Shown here piece after piece: positions 42,512 through 50,522 of a stretch of 64,000 nucleotides of DNA (position 1 is its first letter; each line of letters opens with the position of its first letter). This DNA is from CBDCFV01 sp965203835 (GTDB lineage: Bacteria; Chloroflexota; Dehalococcoidia; Lucifugimonadales; UBA3495). The notes beneath the pieces are model-generated. The model was given only the letters and a program-made list of their open reading frames with translations, had not been told where the DNA came from and did no database searches. The stretch spans positions 3,162,001-3,226,000 of the forward strand of contig OZ241919.1 in assembly GCA_965203835.1 (NCBI GenBank), read 5' to 3'. Position numbers and translations under genes: made by a program.

Positions 42512-43594
42512 CTACACTCCCCGAATAAGTCCCTCGCACATCTCGGTCCCTTGGACTACTTCCGGTATGACGGCGATTTCGCGGGTGGTATGGAACGATT
42601 GGACGCCGATGCCTACCGGGAGGGCCACAATTCCGTTTTCATAAAATACGTTGGCGTCGGAGCCGCCGCCGGTAGCCTCCAGCCGCGGTTCCAAGCCAAT
42701 GTTGGCCAAGGCCCTTCCCAGAAGGGTCACAGCAGGGTGGGACGCCTCAACGTTGTAAGCTTGGTAGGTATTTCGGATCTCCAGGTTTATTTCCGCGTCG
42801 GGGTGCCTCTTGGCGGCCTCGTCAAAGATGCGCCTGAACTCCGCCGAGTAATGGTCCAGCTTGCCGTTGTCCCGGCTGCGCACTTCGCCGTCGAGGAAGG
42901 CCTCTTCCGGGATGATGTTACGTTTCAGCCCGCCTTCCATGCGGCCTATGTTGGCGGTGGTCTCGCTGTCGATGCGGCCCAACGGCAACTGGGTCAATAT
43001 TTCAGCGGCGATGATGACCGCGGAGAGGCCCTTCTCCGGTTCCACTCCGGCGTGGGCCGCCCTGCCTCGAATGCGAGCGGTGATCACGTTCTGGGAAGGG
43101 GCGGCGACGGAGATCCGGTTCACCGATCCCTCACCGTCAAAGACCACGCCGGTCTTGGCCGACAATCGCTTGAAGTCCAGGTGGTGTACGCCCACCAAGC
43201 CGCCTTCCTCCGCTCTTGTGAAGGCCACTTCGACGGGACGGTGGCCGGACCCAGACTCGACCACTGACGTCAGGGCCTCCAGCACGATGGACAGGCCGGC
43301 CTTGCAGTCGCCTCCCAAGATGGTTGTCCCGTCGGACCTGAGGATGTCGCCGTCCAGCACCGGCTTGATGCCGCGCCCCGGCTCCACAGTGTCCATGTGG
43401 GCCGACAGCAGCAGCGGCTCTCCGTCCCCTGGCAGGGTGGCTATTATGTTCTTGAAACCGTCGTGGTGGACGTAGAACCCCAAGGACTCCAGCCGCCCGG
43501 TTACCTCGCGGTCTATCTCGTCCTCTTCACCCGTGGGGCTGTCGATACGAATGAGGTCGGTAAGTGTTTGTAAAAGCCTTTCTCTGTTAGCCAA
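42512..43594 (-). CDS. M20 family metallopeptidase (PepT/ArgE-like)
   Basis: 360 aa, two-domain M20 di-zinc hydrolase. IRIDSPTGEEDEI starts the catalytic domain, SAHMDTVEPGRG holds the His-x-Asp zinc ligands, LGGDCKAGLSIVLE the bridging Asp, AFTRAEEGGLVG the catalytic Glu pair, and SFHTTREI the C-terminal His. The lid domain is at about 175-290 (RGRAAHAGVEPEKG). The pattern resembles tripeptidase PepT or deacylases. It is in a run with RidA upstream and hicB downstream, 22 and 30 bp apart. Confidence 0.92.
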   Translation of the reverse strand: MANRERLLQTLTDLIRIDSPTGEEDEIDREVTGRLESLGFYVHHDGFKNIIATLPGDGEPLLLSAHMDTVEPGRGIKPVLDGDILRSDGTTILGGDCKAGLSIVLEALTSVVESGSGHRPVEVAFTRAEEGGLVGVHHLDFKRLSAKTGVVFDGEGSVNRISVAAPSQNVITARIRGRAAHAGVEPEKGLSAVIIAAEILTQLPLGRIDSETTANIGRMEGGLKRNIIPEEAFLDGEVRSRDNGKLDHYSAEFRRIFDEAAKRHPDAEINLEIRNTYQAYNVEASHPAVTLLGRALANIGLEPRLEATGGGSDANVFYENGIVALPVGIGVQSFHTTREIAVIPEVVQGTEMCEGLIRGV

Positions 43595-43616
43595 TTGCGC
43601 CTCTCAGGGAAATGGA

Positions 43617-44033
43617 TTAAGGCAATGCTGCGACGCACTTGATCTCCAGCAGGAACTCCGGGCGGACCAGCCCGGATATGACAAGGAGAGTATTCGGCGG
43701 ATAGTCCGCGTTGGGGAACAGGTCGGGGTAAATCTCGGTGCGGGCGGCGATGTACGGCTCGATGTTTTCACTGCCCACCAAGTAGGTGGTGAACTCGACG
43801 ACGTTGCTGAAGCCCGCTCCGGCCCCGGCCAGTATGTCCCCGATGTTTTTGAAGGTCTGGCGGGTCTGCGCCCCTATGTCGCCCGATCCCACCAGGTTTC
43901 CACTGGCGTCGACCCCCACCTGCCCGGCAACGTAAAGCAGGCTGCCTGGTGAAACTTTCATGGCTAGGGAGTAAAGGCCCAGCGGAGCGGGAGCGCCTTC
44001 GGGATTCAGCGGAGTCCTGTCTAGGTTCGGCAT
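43617..44033 (-). CDS. RidA/YjgF family protein
   Basis: 138 aa. Members hydrolyse reactive enamine/imine intermediates released by PLP enzymes. Blocks are LLYVAGQVGVDASGN, QTRQTFKNIGDIL, YPPNTLLVISGLVRPEFLLEI, with Arg in LVRPEF and the C-terminal IKCVAALP typical of the active deaminase form. I chose ATG 44033 (GGAG 9 nt upstream) over 44051. It lies in the minus run after the HpnB-like gene. Confidence 0.9.
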   Translation of the reverse strand: MPNLDRTPLNPEGAPAPLGLYSLAMKVSPGSLLYVAGQVGVDASGNLVGSGDIGAQTRQTFKNIGDILAGAGAGFSNVVEFTTYLVGSENIEPYIAARTEIYPDLFPNADYPPNTLLVISGLVRPEFLLEIKCVAALP

Positions 44034-44118
44034 TGTTTCAATCTCCGGCATAGATTCGCGGCCCGTTCATAACGCCGCAAGCCGCGGCAACCCCATTATA
44101 GGCCACCTTCGGCGAATC

Positions 44119-45372
44119 TCACACCTCGGCTTCAGGGCGTTGATAAGTGCGCCCCTTCCAACCGCCGCCCCTGCCGCGCCGGAATTGCCACGCCGAGTCT
44201 ATGGTCATCAACGTGTAAGCGCCGGCTATAACGGGCAGCAGCAGGGCCAGCATGGGAGAAACCCGGTACCACCGCAACGTGGGAAGGTAACACGCGCCCA
44301 TCAAGGCCGACCCGGCGGCTCCGGCGGCCAGCAGCCATAGACCTATAACGCCCTTGCCGCCGGATGCCAACAGGACCAATCCTGCGGCTATGCCTGCCGG
44401 GGAAGACCAGAACCCCAACAGCATTCCCAGCACCGTGGCGGCCAATAGAACTGCGGAGTGGTCCAACTGGGTGAATGCCGTTCGGGATACAGTGGCCCAG
44501 ACCCCTTTCAGTCCGCCGTAGGGGCGTACACTGACGACCTCGCGGCTCAAGCCCAGCCATATCTTTCCTGAAGTGGTTCCACCTCCCGGCTTACCGGACT
44601 CCCCCAGCCGATTCTTTATCAACTTGGCCAGGGAGCAGTCGTCAATCAGTTCTCCGGCTATCGCCCGCAACCCGCCGGCGTTCTCCAGGGTCGCGCGCCG
44701 CACCATCAGACAACCCCCGGCGGAGGCAGCCACGGAGCTGCGCGGGTTGTTGACCCACCGGAAGGGGTACAACAACATGAAGAAATACACGAAAGCCGGA
44801 ACCAGCACCTTTTCCCACCCCGTCAGGATTTTGAGCAGCGCCATCACGGACAACAAGTGTAGGTCGTCACCCGTGGCCTTCTCTACCATTGCCCTTAGTA
44901 CGCCCGGAGCCAAGGCAATATCCGCGTCCACGAACAGGAGATACTCCGGTTGCGCCGATGACGCGGCTTCGACTCCTTGGTTAAGCGCCCAAAGCTTGCC
45001 CGTCCAGCCCGGCATCAAAGGGTCTGCCGTGGCCACGTTCAACCGTTCATCCATTCCCATGTCCTGGGCTACTCGGCGGGCCGTTTCTGCGGTGCCGTCG
45101 GCGCTGGAGTCGTCCACCAGCCAAACGTGAAACCGGCCCCGGTAGTCCTGCAACAGCAATTGGGGCAGCGTTTGGGGAAGAATGTCGGCTTCGTTACGGG
45201 CGGGAACCAGCACAGCAACGGATGGCAGACGACCTGAGTCTCCGCCAAGGTCGGGAGCGACTGTCAGGCGCCGGTCGGTGCGCCAGAAAAAGCCGCGCCC
45301 CAGAAACAGGTATACCCATGCAGCCAACGCCAGGTTGGTAAACGCTAGGAAAATCAACAGCAACATGGACAT
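44119..45372 (-). CDS. hpnB: Family 2 glycosyltransferase, HpnB-like
   Basis: 417-aa membrane-bound GT-A glycosyltransferase. An N-terminal membrane helix (LLLIFLAFTNLALAAWVYLF), then VLVPARNEADILP, VWLVDDSSADGT, GKLWALNQG, LFVDADIAL, DDCSLAKLIK and SRTAFTQL, then about four C-terminal helices. The order and the GWTGKLWAL and GRTYQRP features match hopene-associated HpnB. It is expected to act on hopanoid headgroups, although hopene cyclase is not in the window; the squalene synthase-like gene is 37 kb away. The upstream spacer has no clear promoter. Confidence 0.85.
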   Translation of the reverse strand: MSMLLLIFLAFTNLALAAWVYLFLGRGFFWRTDRRLTVAPDLGGDSGRLPSVAVLVPARNEADILPQTLPQLLLQDYRGRFHVWLVDDSSADGTAETARRVAQDMGMDERLNVATADPLMPGWTGKLWALNQGVEAASSAQPEYLLFVDADIALAPGVLRAMVEKATGDDLHLLSVMALLKILTGWEKVLVPAFVYFFMLLYPFRWVNNPRSSVAASAGGCLMVRRATLENAGGLRAIAGELIDDCSLAKLIKNRLGESGKPGGGTTSGKIWLGLSREVVSVRPYGGLKGVWATVSRTAFTQLDHSAVLLAATVLGMLLGFWSSPAGIAAGLVLLASGGKGVIGLWLLAAGAAGSALMGACYLPTLRWYRVSPMLALLLPVIAGAYTLMTIDSAWQFRRGRGGGWKGRTYQRPEAEV

Positions 45373-45838
45373 GAGGTTCGTTCCGCCTGATCAGCTCCCG
45401 TCGGATGCACCCGGTATTTCTTGGTTATCACCACAACCCCGTTTCTCGAACTTCTCAGGCTATCAACCCATAATACCCTACCAGCCATCAGTCCAATGGT
45501 AGTCCTCCACAAGGTGATGCAACTAAAAGAAAAGCATCGTCATGGCTCCCGGGTACACAAGGTGTATGATACCCCTCTTCGGCAACAGTTACTTTTGAGG
45601 CAATACGATTGAGCGTATGCCCCGCTGCCTGCCGTTCGGGGCAGTTAGCCTTCTATTCGAGTCTCGGCAGCACCTGGTACCAACCGGACCCGAAGATAAG
45701 TCCGTCGCGCCGGACGACCCAGGAATGTTTGTACTCCTGATTGCCAGTGAAAGAGTGTCCCCAACCCTTATTTGTGACCGTCAACGCAGGGTGTTAAACT
45801 GGGGCCGATTCGGAAACCGTGGGGCGCCGGTTATAGCT
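45373..45838. other. Divergent spacer upstream of hpnB-like and phosphatase genes
   Basis: 466 bp with no supported gene. A plus-strand promoter for the phosphatase lies at 45772-45800. On the minus strand a TATTAT with a poorly spaced TTGGAC is seen near 45470-45495. Plus-strand frame extensions carry no family similarity. Confidence 0.5.
45772..45800 (+). promoter_or_regulatory. Candidate promoter of the phosphatase gene
   Basis: TTGTGA (45772-45777), a 17-bp spacer and TAAACT (45795-45800). Initiation near 45807 leaves about 32 nt before the ATG at 45839. The same TGTTAAACTG block recurs before the Hdr-like gene (near 59104). Confidence 0.5.
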
Positions 45839-46273
45839 ATGAAAGTGTTGTTCGTTTGTAACGCCAACGTGTCTCGCAGCCAAGTGGCCGAGGCCCTGTA
45901 CGCCAAGCTGTCGGGCTGCCCGGCGGAAAGCGCGGGGACGCGGGCCGACGAGGTCCTGGCCAGGACGAGTCCGCCCAGCAGGATGCTGAAGGAAACCCCC
46001 AGCCGGGCAATGGCCTACATGAAGGCCGAGGGCGTGGACATTTCCGAGAAGCTGCGGGCCCAGTTGAAGGCTGAAATGGTTGACCAGGCCGACAAGGTGG
46101 TCGTCATGGCCGATGTTGACAGTTGGCCGCCTTACCTGCGCGATAACCCCAAGGTGGTTCACTGGGAATTGACCGACCCTATCGGTCTGGACGAAGAAGA
46201 CGCCAGGAACATATTCGACGAGATAAAGCGGCGGGTGACGGACTTGGTCCGCCAGTCTGCTCAAGACTCTTGA
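45839..46273 (+). CDS. Low-molecular-weight phosphatase / arsenate-reductase-like protein
   Basis: 144 aa. The P-loop CNANVSR (C7-x5-R13) in VLFVCNANVSRSQ is the LMW-PTP signature, and the ELTDPIGLDEEDAR block near the C-terminus provides the DP motif with the general-acid Asp. The pattern fits both tyrosine phosphatases and thioredoxin-linked arsenate reductases; without the second Cys pair in clear view I leave it at family level. ATG 45839 was chosen because the upstream extension to 45617 is non-coding. The aminotransferase follows after 38 bp. Confidence 0.85.
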   Translation: MKVLFVCNANVSRSQVAEALYAKLSGCPAESAGTRADEVLARTSPPSRMLKETPSRAMAYMKAEGVDISEKLRAQLKAEMVDQADKVVVMADVDSWPPYLRDNPKVVHWELTDPIGLDEEDARNIFDEIKRRVTDLVRQSAQDS

Positions 46274-46311
46274 ATAAACATAACGCATAGTCGCCTATAG
46301 GAGAGGACGCC

Positions 46312-47691
46312 ATGACTACACGCACGGCAGAAGAAGTCAAAGCCCTACAGGAAACCGCCCTTGAACACCTTTGGGTCTACCTGCGGGAACCCAGTGACAT
46401 GGCCGAGAAGGGCGAACCGCAGATTTTTGTTGAAGGTAAAGGCGTCCACGTAACCGACGCCCTTGGCAACCAGTTCATCGACGCCATGTCCGGGTTGTGG
46501 CTGAAGAATGTGGGCTACGGGCGGACGGAGATCGCCGACGCGGCGTACCAGCAGATGCTCCAGTTGACCTACATGCCCATGGGCACCACCAGCGAGGCTG
46601 CGGTGCGGCTGTCGGACAAGATTGCCAGCATCACCCCCGGCGACCTGTCCCGCTGCTTCTTCACCAGCGGCGGCTCCGAGTCCAACGAGACTGCAATGAA
46701 GCTGGCCCGCGCCTACTTCAAACGGGTGGGAGAGCCGGGCCGGTACAAATTCATCAGCCGCAAAGGCTCCTACCACGGCGCCACTTTCGGCACCCTGGCC
46801 TTGGGCGGCACCACCAACTTCCCCAAGGGCGACTACGAGCCGCTGCTGAGCGGCGTCTTTCACGGGCCGCAGCCCAATCCCTACCGCTGCGAGTACGGTA
46901 GCGCCACGCCGGAGGAGTGCGGCGAGCGGTCCGTCAAAGCTATCGAGGACATCATCAGGTTCGAGGGGCCCGATTCCATCGCGGCGGTCATCGCCGAACC
47001 GATCTCCAGCCCCCAGGGCGCGGTCGTGCCTCCTCCCAACTACTGGCCCATGCTGCGGGAACTCTGTGACCGCTACGGTTGCCTGCTGATAGCCGACGAG
47101 GTCATTACCGGCTTCGGCCGCACCGGCAAGATGTTCGCTTGCGAGCACTGGGGAATCACTCCTGACCTGATGACCATGGCCAAGGGCATCACCAGCGGCT
47201 ACATTCCCATGGGCGGGGCCATCGCCCGCAAGTCCATTTCCGACGCCTTTGTGGGCAGCTCCCAAGCCGCCTTCCGCCACGTCATCACTTTCGGCGGCCA
47301 CCCAGTGGCCGCCGCGGCCTCCCTGCGGAACATACAGATAATGGAAGACGAGGGACTGGTGGAAAATTCCGCCCGGATGGGCCGCTACCTGCTGGACGGC
47401 TTGGAAGAACTGAAGGAAAAGCACACCATCATCGGCGACGTTCGGGGCCTTGGTCTCCTCTGCGGCTTGGAAATCGTCAAGGACCGCGAGACCAAGGAAT
47501 ACTTCCCCGCTGACGCGGAGTTGGGCGCCCGGCTGACCCAAGGGTTCGCGGAGAGCGGCGTCCTGCTGAGAGGCGGCGACGCGATGAATGTGGCCCCGCC
47601 CCTCTGCGTCACCGCCGGCGAAATCGACGATATCATAACCGCGATGGACAAGGCCTTTGAAAGGACCTCCCGCGATCTGGGTGTGGCGTAG
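46312..47691 (+). CDS. Class III PLP aminotransferase
   Basis: 459-aa fold-type I omega-aminotransferase. FVEGKGVHVTDALGNQFID and CFFTSGGSESNETAMKLAR are family starts, ISRKGSYHGATFG the PLP-stacking region, LLIADEVITGFGRTG the Asp binding the PLP nitrogen, and MTMAKGITSGYIPMGG the Schiff-base Lys. The form fits pyruvate-dependent omega-aminotransferases (beta-alanine, taurine or putrescine). It is upstream of a HEPN-like gene, 43 bp away. GAGAGGA precedes the ATG. The amine donor is unknown. Confidence 0.93.
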   Translation: MTTRTAEEVKALQETALEHLWVYLREPSDMAEKGEPQIFVEGKGVHVTDALGNQFIDAMSGLWLKNVGYGRTEIADAAYQQMLQLTYMPMGTTSEAAVRLSDKIASITPGDLSRCFFTSGGSESNETAMKLARAYFKRVGEPGRYKFISRKGSYHGATFGTLALGGTTNFPKGDYEPLLSGVFHGPQPNPYRCEYGSATPEECGERSVKAIEDIIRFEGPDSIAAVIAEPISSPQGAVVPPPNYWPMLRELCDRYGCLLIADEVITGFGRTGKMFACEHWGITPDLMTMAKGITSGYIPMGGAIARKSISDAFVGSSQAAFRHVITFGGHPVAAAASLRNIQIMEDEGLVENSARMGRYLLDGLEELKEKHTIIGDVRGLGLLCGLEIVKDRETKEYFPADAELGARLTQGFAESGVLLRGGDAMNVAPPLCVTAGEIDDIITAMDKAFERTSRDLGVA

Positions 47692-47734
47692 CCGGCCATT
47701 GCGTCGCTGGGACAGAAAGTACAGGAAGAGCGTA

Positions 47735-48250
47735 GTGACAACACAACTGCCGGACCCGCGTCAATCAGGCATGGAAGACCACGTACAAATGGGCCGTCGG
47801 TTTCTGGAACAGGCGAGAATTGAACTGGATAAGGGCGATCGTCTCCAAGCATCGGAAAAAGTCTGGGGCGCGGTCGCCCACTCCTTGAAGGCTGTGGGCA
47901 TTCAACGGGGTTGGGTCCACGACTCTCATGCGAACGTCATCGCCATCGGAGAGCACCTCGCCAGGGAATTCGAACGGGATGATTTTTACGATTACGTCGC
48001 CACGGCGGAATCGATGCACGTAAACTTCTACGAGAACCGTAGGGAAGAAGACGGCGTCCGCCGTGCCTTGGACAGGGCCGCGGTCTTCATAGCCGAGCTG
48101 GACGAGGTGAGGGCGTCGCCGCCAAGGCCCTATACCATCAGAGACGTTACGGACCAGCGGCGGGTTGGGCGTCTTCTGGGACGTCGGCGTGAAGAACGCC
48201 TTCCTTTGGGCCAACGTTCCGAGGTTGGGTTCAGTAAAACGCATTCATAG
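47735..48250 (+). CDS. HEPN-like (PaREP1-type) protein, paralogue 2
   Basis: 171 aa from GTG 47735 (AGGAAG 7 nt upstream). The N-terminus MTTQLPDP matches MTTTLPSP of paralogue 3, which supports this start. Core: FLEQARIELDKGDRLQASEK, WGAVAHSLKAVGIQRGW, then the R-x6-H motif (Arg58, His65) and MHVNFYENRREEDG. The C-terminal ELDEVRASPPRP and a Gly/Arg-rich tail (RLLGRR...GFSKT) are shared with paralogue 3. It follows the aminotransferase by 43 bp. An RNA-cleaving or antitoxin-like role is inferred. Confidence 0.72.
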   Translation: MTTQLPDPRQSGMEDHVQMGRRFLEQARIELDKGDRLQASEKVWGAVAHSLKAVGIQRGWVHDSHANVIAIGEHLAREFERDDFYDYVATAESMHVNFYENRREEDGVRRALDRAAVFIAELDEVRASPPRPYTIRDVTDQRRVGRLLGRRREERLPLGQRSEVGFSKTHS

Positions 48251-48323
48251 GGTGTGACAGGCAAGCGACCCACTACTGGGGTCACAGCGCGGGATGTGGA
48301 GGGCGGCCTACCGTCCAAGGGCC

Positions 48324-49031
48324 TTACCCGAAAATTCCGAACGGATTGAGGGAGCGCGGGCTGTCGTAGGCATCCATTTGCTCGGTGCGCTTGAGCCAGC
48401 CGACCACCAAGTAGGTCAGTGGGGTGGCGACGGCTTCGTACAGCGACTTGGCAATCCAGCCCGTGACCACCAAGTTAAAGGCCTGCGTCCAAGTCAGGAT
48501 GCCTGATACTCCGAAGGCGATGGTGAAAAAAAGCAGGGAGTCGACACCCTGCCCTATGACGGTGGACGAAATGGTGCGTAGCCAGAGGAACCGGCCCCGC
48601 GTCCACAATTTGAGAATTACCATTACCCCGGCGTTGACGAACTCGCCGGTAATGTATGCGGTGAAGGACCCCAGCAGAATCCATCCGGTGGAGCCAAGTA
48701 TTCTCTCGTAGGCTTCCTCCCCATCCCAGTACACCGGGCCGGGGAGAATGTTCCCGATCCAGAACAGGAACACCATCAGCAGGTTGCAGGCGAACCCCAG
48801 CCAGATAACACCCCGTGCCGTGCGGAACCCGTAGACTTCCACCAGCACGTCGCTGATGATGTAGCCGACTGGGAAGCAGATGATGGAGGCGGCAATTATG
48901 AACTGGTCGCTGCCGATCAAGCTGAATGGCATGGTGAACAGGTAAACCTGCTTGACGGCTATGATGTTGCTGACCAGCAGCACGGTGACCGCCAGGGCGA
49001 CGATGATTACGAGCTTACCGGAGAATTGCAT
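48324..49031 (-). CDS. yhhQ: Queuosine precursor transporter (VUT family)
   Basis: 235-aa integral membrane protein with about six helices (IIVALAVTVLLVSNIIAVK, IIAASIICFPVGYIISDVL, WLGFACNLLMVFLFW, LLGSFTAYITGEFVNAG, SLLFFTIAFGVSGIL, AVATPLTYLVVGWL). The ISDVLVEVYG and GEFVNAGVMVILK...IGQGVDS blocks are those of YhhQ/QueT-type transporters for preQ0/preQ1, precursors of queuosine in tRNA. It is convergent with paralogue 2 and followed by the BtpA-like gene upstream. Confidence 0.9.
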   Translation of the reverse strand: MQFSGKLVIIVALAVTVLLVSNIIAVKQVYLFTMPFSLIGSDQFIIAASIICFPVGYIISDVLVEVYGFRTARGVIWLGFACNLLMVFLFWIGNILPGPVYWDGEEAYERILGSTGWILLGSFTAYITGEFVNAGVMVILKLWTRGRFLWLRTISSTVIGQGVDSLLFFTIAFGVSGILTWTQAFNLVVTGWIAKSLYEAVATPLTYLVVGWLKRTEQMDAYDSPRSLNPFGIFG

Positions 49032-49076
49032 CGGCTAACGTTCCTTGGAATCTTGAAGCTTGTTTGGGGGCGGGTC

Positions 49077-49877
49077 TCACCGGCCTGTTGCGCCGAATAT
49101 ACCGGCTAGCCGCTTCACCCGGTCGAGTTCGATGGGGTTGCCGACCACTCCGTCCCGTTTCAGGCTGGTGCCCACTATGGCCCCGTCGGCGTGGGCCAAC
49201 AGGCTAGGAGCGTTGGTTTCGGTGACGCCGCTCCCCACCAGGATGAACCCCTCCGGGACCGCCTTCCGTGCCGCGGCCACGTCCGACGCGTCGGTGGCCT
49301 GCCCGGTCACCGGCCCGCTTACTATCAGCCCGTCGGCCAGGGCTCGGTACATTGTCTCTTGGGCCATCTGCCCCAGGTCCTGGTCTCCTACCGGAACGGC
49401 GTGCTTCACCAGCACGTCGGCCAGTATTTTTACGTCAACTCCCAAGGCGGACCGCCGCCGCAGGGTGTCGTAGGCCTCCCCCTGCACCAAGCCCTCTTCC
49501 GCGGCCATGACGCCATAGTGGATGTTTACCCGGATGAAGTCCGCGCCGGTCACGGCCGCGATGGACAGCGCGGCGTGGGCGTCGTTCCGCAACACGTTCA
49601 CCCCAACGGGAAGAGACGCGACCTGCTTCACCCGGTCCACCGCCATGGTCATGGCGGACACGGTCTCCGGCTCGACGGGGCCGATGCGGAACGGAACGTC
49701 CCAGAAGTTTTCGACGATGATACCGTGGGCGCCGCCCCGTTCCAAGGTTTCCGCTTCCGCTTGGGCTTGTTTCAACACCTGCTCCATGTCGCCGCCCCAC
49801 CGCGGCGAACCGGGCAGGGGAGGCAGGTGCACCACGCCTATCAGAGACTTTCTAGGTCCAAACAACAGGTCAGTCAT
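49077..49877 (-). CDS. BtpA/SgcQ family protein
   Basis: 266 aa, (beta/alpha)8-barrel type. LIGVVHLPPLPGSPRW, GAHGIIVENFWDVPF, GVNVLRNDAHAALSIAA, FIRVNIHYGVMAAEEG and ILVGSGVTETNAPSL are the BtpA blocks. Despite the name (photosystem I biogenesis in cyanobacteria), the family is widespread in non-phototrophs and probably binds phosphate or sugar ligands; function unknown here. ATG 49877 overlaps the end of paralogue 3 by 8 bp, so these two are translated from one transcript. The open frame upstream to 50078 is shadow. Confidence 0.88.
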   Translation of the reverse strand: MTDLLFGPRKSLIGVVHLPPLPGSPRWGGDMEQVLKQAQAEAETLERGGAHGIIVENFWDVPFRIGPVEPETVSAMTMAVDRVKQVASLPVGVNVLRNDAHAALSIAAVTGADFIRVNIHYGVMAAEEGLVQGEAYDTLRRRSALGVDVKILADVLVKHAVPVGDQDLGQMAQETMYRALADGLIVSGPVTGQATDASDVAAARKAVPEGFILVGSGVTETNAPSLLAHADGAIVGTSLKRDGVVGNPIELDRVKRLAGIFGATGR

Positions 49878-50430
49878 TGGCCCTGTTCCGGCTCCGCCGA
49901 CCGTTGCCGTTGCCTCTGTGTCGGCCGCTGCGCCGGGTGTGAGCGAATCCGGCATTGGAGTGGTATCCAATGGGGTATTTGTGGCCTGTAAGGTTTTCCA
50001 AGCGGTCTTGGTCGGCTTGGGTGTCGACGGTAACCGGTCTCGGCGGGGAAGCGCGTACCTGGTCCAACTCGGTGACAAACTGCTCTATGGTATCTATGGC
50101 GGTGCTGATGGCCTCCGGGCTCCGCTGGTTCTCGTAGAAATTGATGTGATGCGCGTTGGCTACATCCATCGATCTGTGAAAATCGGGGCGGCCGAACTCC
50201 TTCGCTATTTGCTCGGATATGGCTGTCAACTGGCCGTGGTGCCTGTGCCTCCAGCCCCGTTGCATCCCGATGGCCTTGAGAGCATGAGCGGTTGCGCCCC
50301 AGACTTTCTCCGACGCTTGGAGACGATTGCCTTGGGCCAACTCGTTCCTGGCATGGGCAATGAATCTGTGGCTCACGGTCACGTGGTCATCAATATTATT
50401 GGAACCCGGCGAGGGAAGTGTTGTCGTCAT
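49870..50430 (-). CDS. HEPN-like (PaREP1-type) protein, paralogue 3
   Basis: 186 aa from ATG 50430. Core: FIAHARNELAQGNRLQASEK, WGATAHALKAIGMQRGW, R-x6-H (Arg58, His65), HHINFYENQ and ELDQVRASPPRP. A basic, low-complexity C-terminal tail (RRSGRHRGNGNGRRSRNR) looks nucleic-acid-binding. It aligns end to end with paralogue 2 and shares the core with paralogue 1. Its stop overlaps the BtpA-like start by 8 bp, so the two are co-translated. It is divergent from uvrA, with 92 bp between. Confidence 0.72.
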   Translation of the reverse strand: MTTTLPSPGSNNIDDHVTVSHRFIAHARNELAQGNRLQASEKVWGATAHALKAIGMQRGWRHRHHGQLTAISEQIAKEFGRPDFHRSMDVANAHHINFYENQRSPEAISTAIDTIEQFVTELDQVRASPPRPVTVDTQADQDRLENLTGHKYPIGYHSNAGFAHTRRSGRHRGNGNGRRSRNRAND

Positions 50431-50522
50431 CTTACTGTTGTCCTCCGTCCACATTATACAAGGCGCAATGCTTCAGGCGATGCTAAAATAGGGCGGGAAA
50501 GAAAAAATTCAGGTGTGGTGTG

